Assembly: GCA_002402905.1 (NCBI GenBank)
Contig: DHGT01000077.1
Location: forward strand, 26,364-58,231
From: Desulfatitalea sp. UBA4791
Lineage (GTDB): Bacteria; Desulfobacterota; Desulfobacteria; Desulfobacterales; Desulfosarcinaceae
Reading direction: 5' to 3'
Length of the DNA: 31,868 nt
Part shown: positions 15,689 through 22,838 of the stretch, piece by piece
How the letters are laid out: every line of letters starts with the position of its first letter
How positions within the stretch are numbered: position 1 is the first letter of the stretch
The notes under the pieces: model-generated
What the model was told of the DNA's origin: nothing
What the model saw: only the letters and a program-made list of their open reading frames with translations
The model's database searches: none
Made by a program: the position numbers and the translations under genes

Positions 15689-17112
15689 GTCGTCCTTTGC
15701 TTCATATCGCCATCGTCCTGATCGCCGGCCTGCTCGTCTGGACGGGCAACGCCCCGGCGGCCGAGGTGGGCACGATCCAAGTCTCGGACTTGAATGTGCG
15801 CTCTGGACCCGGAAAGGAGTATCGGATCGTATTGCGCCTGGCCAAAGAGAGCCGGGTAAGGGTACTGGGTCGCGCAAAGGGGTGGCTCAAAATCGATCAT
15901 GCCGGACAGAGCGGCTATATCCTTGAGAACGATCGCTACGTCCAGCTGACCACCATCGATGAATCGGCCGGATCGTCCCTCGATGCGGACCAGCGCGTGG
16001 CTCCCGAAAAACGCGAGGCGTGGCGGCGCGAAGCCGACGATCTCCAACACAAGCTGACGGCGTCGCGCAAACAACTCGACGCGGTCAGCCGCAAGGAGCA
16101 GGCGGTGATCGACGAGATCAACGCCTCTGCACAGGCCTTGGATCGGCACCGCCGGGAGGTGCGCGCCACGCGCCATGCGCTGGAACAACTGGAAACCAAG
16201 ACCGAGGAAATCGAACGGGACCACGCCGCCCTCGACGCGCGAATCGCCGCCGGCCGGGAATACGCGGCCCAGCGCTTGCGCGCACTTTACAAACTCAACT
16301 GGATCGGCAGGGTGCAGCTGTTGGCCACGGCCCATTCGTTCTACGACTTCGTTCAACGCAAGGCGTCCCTGGAACGAATCCTCAGCCAGGATGAAGCGGT
16401 GCTCGAACGGCTGCGTGCCGACCAGAACGCCCTGGAACAACTGCTGGAACAGGTCAACGCCAAACGGGCCGAACAAAAGGCTATGAGAATCGATCTGGAC
16501 CGGCGCATCGCTGTTCTAAATGCCGAACAGGAAAAACGGACGACCCTTCTGGGAAACATCCGGGACCAAAAGGAGCTCGAACAGGCGGCCTTCAAGGCGC
16601 TCCGCCAGGCTGCTCTGGAGCTGGACAGCACCCTGGCCTCGTTCGAGCCGCCCAAGGGGGCCGACACGGCACGACCGGCGCCCGACCGTCCTGGAATCCA
16701 CCAACGGTTCGATCAATACAAGGGCTTGCTCAGTTGGCCGGTAAAGGGTAAGATCATTTCATTTTTCGGCCCTTACCGGGACGAAAAGGCCAATCTGGTC
16801 AATTTCCAGAGCGGCATCGATATCAGCGCCGAACGGGGAGAACCGATCCGGGCCGTTTCAGGTGGATACGCGATCTTCTCGAGCTGGTTCAAAGGGTTCG
16901 GCAACATGCTGATCATTGACCATGGCCATCACTACTATACGGTCTATGCCCATCTGGAGGAGGTCTTTAAGGTCAAGGGCGACCGTATTGACAAAGACGA
17001 AGTCATTGCCACGGTAGGCGATTCGGGTTCATTGATCGGCCCGGCGCTCCATTTCGAAATCAGACACCATGGCAAACCAATCGATCCCCTGGAGTGGATC
17101 AACAAAGGATAG
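15685..17112 (+). CDS. EnvC-like murein hydrolase activator with SH3b domain
   Basis: A 475-residue secreted protein: signal peptide (cleavage near Ala26), an SH3b domain (about 29-92, with SDLNVRSGPGKEYRIV), a long coiled coil (about 105-330) and a C-terminal LytM/M23 domain (about 365-472). E. coli EnvC is bound by FtsX and activates amidases with an inactive LytM domain. Here the first metal His of HxxxD is replaced by Gln375 (Asp379 kept), and the first His of HxH by Ala454 (His456 kept); His423 in YAHL remains. The site is therefore probably inactive, as in EnvC. The ATGA overlap with ftsX at 15685 fixes the start. The N-terminal SH3b domain is absent from E. coli EnvC and may bind peptidoglycan. 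A weakly active hydrolase is the alternative. Confidence 0.88.
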   Translation: MSRPLLHIAIVLIAGLLVWTGNAPAAEVGTIQVSDLNVRSGPGKEYRIVLRLAKESRVRVLGRAKGWLKIDHAGQSGYILENDRYVQLTTIDESAGSSLDADQRVAPEKREAWRREADDLQHKLTASRKQLDAVSRKEQAVIDEINASAQALDRHRREVRATRHALEQLETKTEEIERDHAALDARIAAGREYAAQRLRALYKLNWIGRVQLLATAHSFYDFVQRKASLERILSQDEAVLERLRADQNALEQLLEQVNAKRAEQKAMRIDLDRRIAVLNAEQEKRTTLLGNIRDQKELEQAAFKALRQAALELDSTLASFEPPKGADTARPAPDRPGIHQRFDQYKGLLSWPVKGKIISFFGPYRDEKANLVNFQSGIDISAERGEPIRAVSGGYAIFSSWFKGFGNMLIIDHGHHYYTVYAHLEEVFKVKGDRIDKDEVIATVGDSGSLIGPALHFEIRHHGKPIDPLEWINKG

Positions 17113-17123
17113 GAGATCCTCCA

Positions 17124-18470
17124 ATGCTTGACTCCCGTAAAACCTCCCGCTGGATATGGATCGGCATCGTCGTGTTGGCTGCCGCCCTCTTCCTGCCCGG
17201 GGCCTACCGCAATCTTGCCGCCGACCGCGAAGCGACCTACCAGGGTCTCAAGATATTTTCAGACGTGATTGACATCGTCGAAAAAAATTACGTGGACGAA
17301 GTCGACCAGAAAAAGCTGATCGAAGATGCCATCCAGGGTATGGTGAGCAGCCTGGACCCGCACTCTTCCCTGCTGACCCCGGACGCTTTCAAGGAGTTGC
17401 AGATCGACACCCAGGGCGAATTCACCGGCATCGGTATTCACGTCACCATGCGAAACAACCTGGTCACCGTCATTTCCCCCATCGAGGGCACACCCGCCTA
17501 CCGTGCCGGCATCAAGGCCGGAGATAAAATCATCAAGGTGGACGGCACGCCCACAGACAACCTGACCGATGCCGTCAAGCGCATGCGCGGCCCTAAAAAT
17601 ACTCCCGTGACCATCACCATTATCCGCGAGGGAGAACCCAAGGCCCTGGATTTTAAACTCATCCGCGACGTGATTCCCATTCACAGCGTCAAATCGATCC
17701 TCTTGCAGCCGGGCTATGGATATGTCTGGATCACCCATTTCCGCGAAAACACTTACGACGACCTGACGGCCGCGCTCGAAAAACTGGAAGCCACCGACCC
17801 ACCGCTCAAAGGGCTGGTCCTGGATCTGCGCGACAATCCGGGGGGTGTCCTCGGCCAGGCCATCGACATCTCGGATCTGTTCATCGACGACGGCATTATC
17901 ATGACCAGCAAGGGCCGCCTCAAGCGCCATACCAAGGTCTATCCGGCCACCCCGAGCAACCCGCCGCGCACCTATCCGATGGCGGTCCTGATCAACGGAG
18001 GGAGCGCCAGCGCTTCTGAAATCGTGGCCGGAGCCCTTCAGGACGCCAAACGGGCGGTCGTCATCGGCACCACCTCCTTCGGCAAGGGATCGGTGCAGTC
18101 CATCGAATCCCTCAGCGACGGTTACGCCTTGAAGCTGACCATCGCTCGCTATTACACCCCCAGCGGCCGATCGATCCAGGCCAAGGGCGTGGAGCCGGAT
18201 ATCGTGGTGGCGCACCGGATCATAGAAGAGCCATCCACCGAAGCGGAACGCCTTTTCAAGGAAAAGGACCTGGCCAACCACCTGGAAGACGACAAAGGGG
18301 AAAAAACCCCTGAAACCCAGAACGAACCATCGGAAACGCCGACCGACGACTCGGCCAAAGCCCGCCTGAGCCCTTTGAGTCCGGAACAACTGGTCAAAGA
18401 CAGCCAGGTACGCAGAGCTCTCGATATTTTGATCGGATACGATATTTTCAAGAAACTGGGCGATGGCTAA
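17124..18470 (+). CDS. Carboxy-terminal processing protease (S41 family)
   Basis: A 448-residue periplasmic serine protease of the CtpA/Prc group, anchored or exported by an N-terminal hydrophobic segment (about 9-30). A PDZ domain (about 95-180, GIGIHVTMRNN...AGDKIIKVDG) precedes the S41 core. The Ser-Lys dyad is readable as Ser296 in GGSASASE and Lys321 in FGKGSVQ, 25 residues apart as in known family members. A charged, low-complexity tail (about 375-415) and a short C-terminal helix follow. Such proteases trim envelope proteins, including cell-wall hydrolases. AGGAG lies eight bases before the ATG at 17124, 11 bases after the EnvC-like gene. The neighbouring genes suggest it works on septal peptidoglycan factors. 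Confidence 0.93.
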   Translation: MLDSRKTSRWIWIGIVVLAAALFLPGAYRNLAADREATYQGLKIFSDVIDIVEKNYVDEVDQKKLIEDAIQGMVSSLDPHSSLLTPDAFKELQIDTQGEFTGIGIHVTMRNNLVTVISPIEGTPAYRAGIKAGDKIIKVDGTPTDNLTDAVKRMRGPKNTPVTITIIREGEPKALDFKLIRDVIPIHSVKSILLQPGYGYVWITHFRENTYDDLTAALEKLEATDPPLKGLVLDLRDNPGGVLGQAIDISDLFIDDGIIMTSKGRLKRHTKVYPATPSNPPRTYPMAVLINGGSASASEIVAGALQDAKRAVVIGTTSFGKGSVQSIESLSDGYALKLTIARYYTPSGRSIQAKGVEPDIVVAHRIIEEPSTEAERLFKEKDLANHLEDDKGEKTPETQNEPSETPTDDSAKARLSPLSPEQLVKDSQVRRALDILIGYDIFKKLGDG

Positions 18471-19473
18471 AAAGAGCACCAAGGTCAAACGACGTACGAA
18501 GCGTTCATCCAAAGGTCCGGATCTACCGCTCCAACTCCTCAAAATCTTCAGCAGCCTCGCCGTGCTGGTGGTGGTGGTGTTGGCTGCCGGCGTGGTGGCC
18601 AAGTGGCTGATCGGAACAGCCCCGGAACAGCCGAGTGCCGCGGTCCAGCCCGACAAGCGCCTGCCCGTACCAGAAGTGAAATCCCCCCGGTTACCGGTAT
18701 ACGAGGTATTTCCCAAAGGCACACCAGCGGCCAAACCACCCACCCGCCTGCCCCAGTTACCGGGGGCCCGTCCCCCCCTGGTGGCCATCGTCATCGACGA
18801 CATCGGCTATGACCGACGAATCGCCGAACGGTTCATGGCGATGGATGTGCCCATGACCTTTTCCATGTTGCCCTATGCACCGTTCGGTCGTGAGATCAAC
18901 GAACAGGCACGTGCCCAGGGGCTTGAAATCATGCTCCATCTACCCATGGAACCCAATGAATACCCGGCCGTCAAACCCGGTCCCGGCGCTTTGCTCTCGG
19001 AAATGAGCCCCGATGAGCTGATCACTCAGCTCAGGGCAAACCTCGATCAGATCAAGGGAATAAAAGGCGTCAACAATCATATGGGATCCAAAATCTCCAC
19101 GTCCTCCGACCGCATGCGCCAGATCTTCTCGATCCTTAAACAGCACGACCTTTACTATATCGACAGCCGCACCACCGCCGAGACCGTTGCGAGACCTTCG
19201 GCCGAACTGTTGCAGCTGCCCTTTGCCGAACGGGATATCTTCATCGATCATATCGATGATCCGGCTTTCATTCGATCCCAACTCAAACGCCTGATCCACC
19301 AGGCCCAGCAACAGGGGTATGCCGTGGGAATCGCACACCCTCATCCCAATACCTGTCAGGTACTCGAAGAATTTTTACCCCGCTTCAAGGAAAGTGTCTC
19401 GCTGGTGCCGGCCTCCATGGTGGTGAGGCAGGCCATGCTGGTGGAATCGCCCCAGGCGAATGCCATTAAATAG
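18463..19473 (+). CDS. YibQ-like divergent polysaccharide deacetylase
   Basis: A 336-residue protein with a basic cytoplasmic start (KKSTKVKRRTKRSSK), one membrane helix at about 27-48, a proline-rich linker to about 100, and a divergent polysaccharide deacetylase (NodB-fold) domain to about 325. Visible signatures are VAIVIDDIGYD, MTFSMLPYAP, IMLHLPMEP, GVNNHMGS and YYIDSRTT, the pattern of the YibQ family. Its function is unclear; in E. coli yibQ lies next to envC, so the same neighbourhood is kept here. The start overlaps the Ctp gene end by eight bases. The stop codon lies in the left arm of a hairpin shared with the convergent operon. Confidence 0.9.
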   Translation: MAKKSTKVKRRTKRSSKGPDLPLQLLKIFSSLAVLVVVVLAAGVVAKWLIGTAPEQPSAAVQPDKRLPVPEVKSPRLPVYEVFPKGTPAAKPPTRLPQLPGARPPLVAIVIDDIGYDRRIAERFMAMDVPMTFSMLPYAPFGREINEQARAQGLEIMLHLPMEPNEYPAVKPGPGALLSEMSPDELITQLRANLDQIKGIKGVNNHMGSKISTSSDRMRQIFSILKQHDLYYIDSRTTAETVARPSAELLQLPFAERDIFIDHIDDPAFIRSQLKRLIHQAQQQGYAVGIAHPHPNTCQVLEEFLPRFKESVSLVPASMVVRQAMLVESPQANAIK

Positions 19474-19510
19474 TGCCCATCCACAAATGGCCAAGCTGTG
19501 GACGGACACT
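19472..19510 (-). terminator. Hairpin between convergent operons
   Basis: A 14-base left arm (19472-19485) and right arm (19497-19510) surround an 11-base loop. In RNA of the minus strand all 14 positions pair, two as G-U, while the plus-strand RNA has two mismatches. It probably ends the small minus-strand operon, though the T-run is poor. The right-arm sequence recurs at 1368-1379. Confidence 0.5.
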
Positions 19511-19520
19511 GATAAGATGG

Positions 19521-19973
19521 CTAAATCCCTTGTACCGGCAGAGGCACGACGGCGGAAGCATCCACCTCGGCATAGAGACGGGTCAGCGCCTTGTTGAAAA
19601 ACGGCGGTTGCGGCGTACTTTTCAGCTTTTCCGTAATTTTGTACAGCTCCTGACCGATATCCTGGGAACACCCATTTCCGGCACATCTCAGCAGTCGAAC
19701 CAAGGCATCACTGGCCAATATTCTGGCATCGTAGTACAGGTTGTCGTCGGCAAGGATATCCAACACCTGAAAAACCAAGGCCTCACAAGGGGTTTGAATC
19801 TGAGCGACACATTTGAGCGCCTCCTCTCGAAGCCGCCAGTTCCCCTTGTATCGAAGAATTCGTATCAAGCCGGACTGGCAATCCGATAGCCGGTTTTCTT
19901 GCGCCAGAAGTTCCATCTGATCCAGTACCGGCCCCCAATCGCGCAAATTGCCAAAGGGGTCTTTGTCCATCAT
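19521..19973 (-). CDS. Hypothetical HEAT-like helical protein
   Basis: A 150-residue soluble protein with no recognised name. It looks all-helical, with repeated helix pairs such as WRLREEALKCVAQI and LYYDARILASDALVRLLRCAG that resemble HEAT/armadillo repeats, suggesting a protein-binding role. It has five cysteines but no clear metal motif. AGGAG just before the ATG supports the start (a second ATG follows directly). It lies 20 bases downstream of a 74-residue gene on the same strand. Both would be read from a sigma-54 promoter at 20361-20376. It could be a nitrogen- or stress-linked adaptor; that is inference from the promoter only. Confidence 0.65.
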   Translation of the reverse strand: MMDKDPFGNLRDWGPVLDQMELLAQENRLSDCQSGLIRILRYKGNWRLREEALKCVAQIQTPCEALVFQVLDILADDNLYYDARILASDALVRLLRCAGNGCSQDIGQELYKITEKLKSTPQPPFFNKALTRLYAEVDASAVVPLPVQGI

Positions 19974-19993
19974 AGGCTCCTATTTTTACATTT

Positions 19994-20218
19994 TCAGTCC
20001 ACATACGCCTCATACTCACCATACTTGTCCAACTGACGCTGGGTCAGTCGTCGATCCAGATCTGAACAACCATTTTCAACACTCACCTGTGGCCCGAACA
20101 AACGCCTTTCGAGGCTTTTGACCTTGCCTTCGGGGGTGATCACCATAATGGCCTCTTCATCGGCATCATCGACCACAATAAAGTATTTACCCGAAGCGAT
20201 ATTTTTGACCAGTTCCAT
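19994..20218 (-). CDS. Small uncharacterised protein (74 aa)
   Basis: A 74-residue acidic protein, not recognised. It has a short beta-rich start (MELVKNIASGKYFIVVDDADEEAIMVITPEG is cut here to its sense: a strand, an acidic turn, another strand) and a charged helical tail ending in DKYGEYEAYVD. The ATG at 20218 follows GGGAG by nine bases; a GTG at 20248 would add ten residues and is less well supported. It is the first gene of a two-gene unit with the HEAT-like protein. The well-matched sigma-54 promoter about 130 bases upstream makes it a credible expressed gene. Confidence 0.6.
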   Translation of the reverse strand: MELVKNIASGKYFIVVDDADEEAIMVITPEGKVKSLERRLFGPQVSVENGCSDLDRRLTQRQLDKYGEYEAYVD

Positions 20219-20360
20219 GGTTGCCGGCTCCCTGCCCGAAGTTTTCACGAATCATCCCAATATATGATGTGGGCCTGGCGATTCACGAGGCCACTGAAAA
20301 TTGATTTTAAATTTAATTCGGATCGACCATCTTGCGGAACATCGTATGCGGACATCATAT

Positions 20361-20376
20361 AGCAATGGGAATGCCA
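20361..20376 (-). promoter_or_regulatory. Sigma-54 promoter for the 74-aa / HEAT-like operon
   Basis: Read on the minus strand the site is TGGCATTCCCATTGCT. Against the consensus TGGCACG-N4-TTGCW it keeps the -24 GG, the -12 GC and their exact 12-base phase, with two mismatches in the least critical positions. Transcription would start near 20350, leaving about 130 bases before the 74-aa ATG. A sigma-54 activator is encoded next door. Confidence 0.72.
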
Positions 20377-20458
20377 ATGCGGAAGTTACATATAACCAAT
20401 TGATATCATGAGTTTATTTTGTTAAATGAATTTGGAAGGCACCACGGCCCTGGGTCAA

Positions 20459-20534
20459 AATCGCCCGCAAAATACATTAATACGATGGTAACAGCTTGAT
20501 AATACGAATTAAAGATGAGCGGGCGATATCGCCC
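20459..20534. promoter_or_regulatory. Repeated GGGCGAT boxes, possible activator site
   Basis: A perfect palindrome, GGGCGATATCGCCC, lies at 20521-20534, and a third half-site, ATCGCCC, at 20459-20465. They sit about 85-160 bases upstream of the minus-strand sigma-54 promoter, where enhancer-binding proteins usually bind. The palindrome could instead belong to the 3' end of the activator gene, but no T-run follows. Confidence 0.4.
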
Positions 20535-20561
20535 AGCGACGGGCGCCAATGGCACTCGGAA

Positions 20562-22379
20562 TCAGGTGGACATCTTACGGAAGAGGGCTCGCCGCGAAAT
20601 ACCCAACAACGCGGCCGCCTGGGTGCGATTGCCCCCGCATTGCTGCAGCGCCTGGTTGACGAGAAATTTTTCCAATTTTTGAACCGATTCCCGCAGGTCG
20701 AGGCCGATGGGCACAGAATCCATTTGGAGTTGGGGCCCAGGAGCCAAAAATTCTAAATGCCCCAGGGTGACATATCGCTGCAACACGTTGCGAAGTTCGC
20801 GCACGTTGCCGGGCCAATCGTATTCCACCAGGAGATCCATAATGCGGCCGGGCACGTTCGAGGAGTCGGGCAACGGTTTCATTTCATGTAAAAAGTGCTC
20901 GACCAGCAGCGGGATGTCCTCTTTACGACGCCGCAAGGGGGGCAACTCGATCTGCACCACCTGGATCCGGTAAAAAAAATCCTTTCGCATCAATCCAGCC
21001 TGCACCCTGTCGCTGAGAGCAGCGTTGGATGCAGATATGATACGAAAATCGCTATTCTTTGTTTCCGTACCGCCGATGGGCCTGTAACCGCTGCCTTCAA
21101 TGGCCCGCAACAGCTTGGCTTGCATGTTGACCGTCAGCTCGCTGACCTCGTCCAGAAACAAGGTGCCGCCGTCGACCAAATCCAGGTACCCCGGTGCGTC
21201 GGCATGCGCGCCCGTAAAGGCTCCCTTGCGATGGCCAAAAAATTCGCGCTCGAACAACGACTCTTGCATGGCCCCGCAATTGACCGCCACAAACCGCCCC
21301 CCACTCCTGGCGCTGTGCTCATGAACGGCTCGCGCCACCAGCTCCTTGCCGGATCCAGATTCGCCGAATATGGCAACGCTTGCATCCGTGGCGGCTGCCT
21401 TTAGAATGAGCTCGTATACCGCCTGCATGGCCGGTGATCGCCCCAGAATACCGCCCAGGCGATAGCGTTCTTTCAAAGAGGACCGCAGCACCCGGTTCTC
21501 ATCGTCCAGGGCCTGGGCCTTGCGCTGGGCGGCCATTTGCTGCTCTTTCAGATCGGTGATGTCCTTGAATGTGGACAGCAGAGCCGGCCGGCCCCTGAAG
21601 CTGATCGGACTATGACAGACTTGAATCCAGAGGGGCTTTTCGGGTCGCGACAAGGCATGGACCGCCTCCACCCTGGATTCGACGATACGGTCCGCCCTGT
21701 CCCCGTAGAGCCGGGCGATCTCGTCGCCATTACCCACGGGGGGTTGGTGCACCAACCCTTCGCGCATGGCCTCGGCCGATGGAATCTGGAACAGCTTGCA
21801 GAATGCCGGATTGACATAGCAAAACCGACTCTTTTGAACCAAGGCCACACCTTCTGCGACCTGCTCGGTCAACACCCGGTAGCGCTCCTCGCTCTCTTTG
21901 AGCGCGTCCTCCGACTCCTTGAGCCACAGCACCTTGCTCAGCCGCTCGGCGATCGCTTTTAACAGGCGTTCCTCTTCTTCGAGAAAGGGGCTATCCCCTC
22001 TGCCCGGCGGTTCTTGGAGATAATAGACATCCACATCACCGACATGACGTCCATTGAGGATGATCCGCTTATTCTGACGCCAGGAGGTAACCTTGAAATT
22101 TTGGGTGATATACTGGTGACCGTTCAAAACGATACGCGCGCAAGCGTTCCCCGGGTATTGCCAGGCCGCGGGGATCAATTCGACGGCTCGCTGCATGATC
22201 CACGACAACGAGACGTCCTGATTCTCGGAAAGATTGGAAATCCCATACAGGCAATTGAGCTCCTTGATGCGCTCGGCCAAGGGGTTGGGCCGGGCCGCAT
22301 CGCAGACGCATGGGTCGGCAGGTTGTGCCGCCTGCTCGGCGCGTTCCATCGGTACCTTGTCGGCTGGGATCGTTGGCAT
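20562..22379 (-). CDS. GAF-PAS sigma-54-dependent transcriptional activator
   Basis: A 605-residue enhancer-binding protein. The N terminus (about 35-165) is a GAF-like sensor with the ELNCLYGIS...WQYPGNACARI pattern common in deltaproteobacterial sensors. A PAS domain (about 165-290) and a short coiled linker follow. The AAA+ domain (about 315-545) has Walker A GESGSGKE, the sigma-54 loop GAFTGA at 386-391, Walker B GGTLFLDEV and the R-finger region. A Fis-type helix-turn-helix closes the protein (GGNRTQAAALLGISRRALFRK). It has no receiver domain, so it answers to a ligand or redox state bound by GAF/PAS. It lies between two sigma-54 promoters, at 22725-22739 facing away and at 20361-20376 downstream, which are likely targets. 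Confidence 0.93.
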   Translation of the reverse strand: MPTIPADKVPMERAEQAAQPADPCVCDAARPNPLAERIKELNCLYGISNLSENQDVSLSWIMQRAVELIPAAWQYPGNACARIVLNGHQYITQNFKVTSWRQNKRIILNGRHVGDVDVYYLQEPPGRGDSPFLEEEERLLKAIAERLSKVLWLKESEDALKESEERYRVLTEQVAEGVALVQKSRFCYVNPAFCKLFQIPSAEAMREGLVHQPPVGNGDEIARLYGDRADRIVESRVEAVHALSRPEKPLWIQVCHSPISFRGRPALLSTFKDITDLKEQQMAAQRKAQALDDENRVLRSSLKERYRLGGILGRSPAMQAVYELILKAAATDASVAIFGESGSGKELVARAVHEHSARSGGRFVAVNCGAMQESLFEREFFGHRKGAFTGAHADAPGYLDLVDGGTLFLDEVSELTVNMQAKLLRAIEGSGYRPIGGTETKNSDFRIISASNAALSDRVQAGLMRKDFFYRIQVVQIELPPLRRRKEDIPLLVEHFLHEMKPLPDSSNVPGRIMDLLVEYDWPGNVRELRNVLQRYVTLGHLEFLAPGPQLQMDSVPIGLDLRESVQKLEKFLVNQALQQCGGNRTQAAALLGISRRALFRKMST

Positions 22380-22519
22380 AAGTTTGGACTCTCAGACAAC
22401 CGCAGTGAAAACAGAAAACTCTAAAATAGGATCATCAGCCACTGCAGGGGTCAAGCAAAATCGTAACAACCCTCCTCGATCTGAGCGGCCCCCGCTTCTC
22501 ATGCACAAGAGTCACCACT

Positions 22520-22540
22520 GCTGCTCAATTTTTGAACAGC
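22520..22540. promoter_or_regulatory. Likely enhancer site (UAS) for the sigma-54 activator
   Basis: GCTGCTCAA and TTGAACAGC are arms that match at eight of nine positions around TTT. The site centres about 195 bases before the sigma-54 promoter, a usual distance for an enhancer, and about 150 bases from the start of the divergent activator gene, so it could also serve autoregulation. A partial second copy, GCTGTTGA, lies at 22612-22619. Confidence 0.5.
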
Positions 22541-22724
22541 ACCTTTGGACGCCAACTGGCCGGGCGACCTGCGGTCCATTTCATGTTTTATGATCGAACG
22601 TCCGGACCGGGGCTGTTGATATATCACCACCGGGTCTTCGGAGATCCCATGCGGCTGCCGCCGCCCGATCCAAAATATCTCTTATAATCAAACCATTAGC
22701 TTTTCATTCCAGCTATCCATGACT

Positions 22725-22739
22725 CGGCACGGCTTTTGC
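22725..22739 (+). promoter_or_regulatory. Sigma-54 promoter of the gdhA operon
   Basis: CGGCACG, four bases, then TTGC: the site differs from TGGCACG-N4-TTGC only at its first base, with -24 GG (22726-22727) and -12 GC (22738-22739) in correct phase. The start of transcription would be near 22751, about 88 bases before the 191-aa gene. This rules out the longer open frame that begins at 22719. Confidence 0.82.
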
Positions 22740-22838
22740 GGAAGGAAAGGTGTCTTGACCGGCGTGCCACGACGTTTCATCGACCGGCATTCAAAAAGTC
22801 GGATCGTGCGGCTCAACGCACCAAAAAAGGGGGACATT

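Larger units (their letters stand above)
20219..20560. other. AT-rich regulatory gap of 342 bases
   Basis: No gene is supported here. It holds a minus-strand sigma-54 promoter (20361-20376), a palindrome and repeated GGGCGAT boxes (20459-20534), and AT-rich sequence that may bend. The sigma-54 activator gene ends at its right side. Confidence 0.6.
22380..22838. other. Regulatory gap of 459 bases upstream of the gdhA operon
   Basis: No gene is supported. It contains a 21-base imperfect palindrome (22520-22540), a sigma-54 promoter (22725-22739) and the untranslated leader. The promoter of the divergent activator gene must lie at its left side, but I cannot place it with confidence. Confidence 0.6.

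Noticed and set aside
17259..18803. Long open frame (514 codons) on the minus strand opposite the Ctp and YibQ genes
   Set aside because: It is antisense to two clear genes, has no recognisable domain and reflects GC-rich codon bias that keeps antisense frames open.
20490..20500. AACAGC half-site as a copy of the gdhA enhancer palindrome
   Set aside because: Only six bases agree and there is no second arm.
22612..22625. GCTGTTGATATATC as a second activator palindrome
   Set aside because: Only one half matches the site at 22520-22540; the rest is a different short palindrome, so it is mentioned only as a partial copy.
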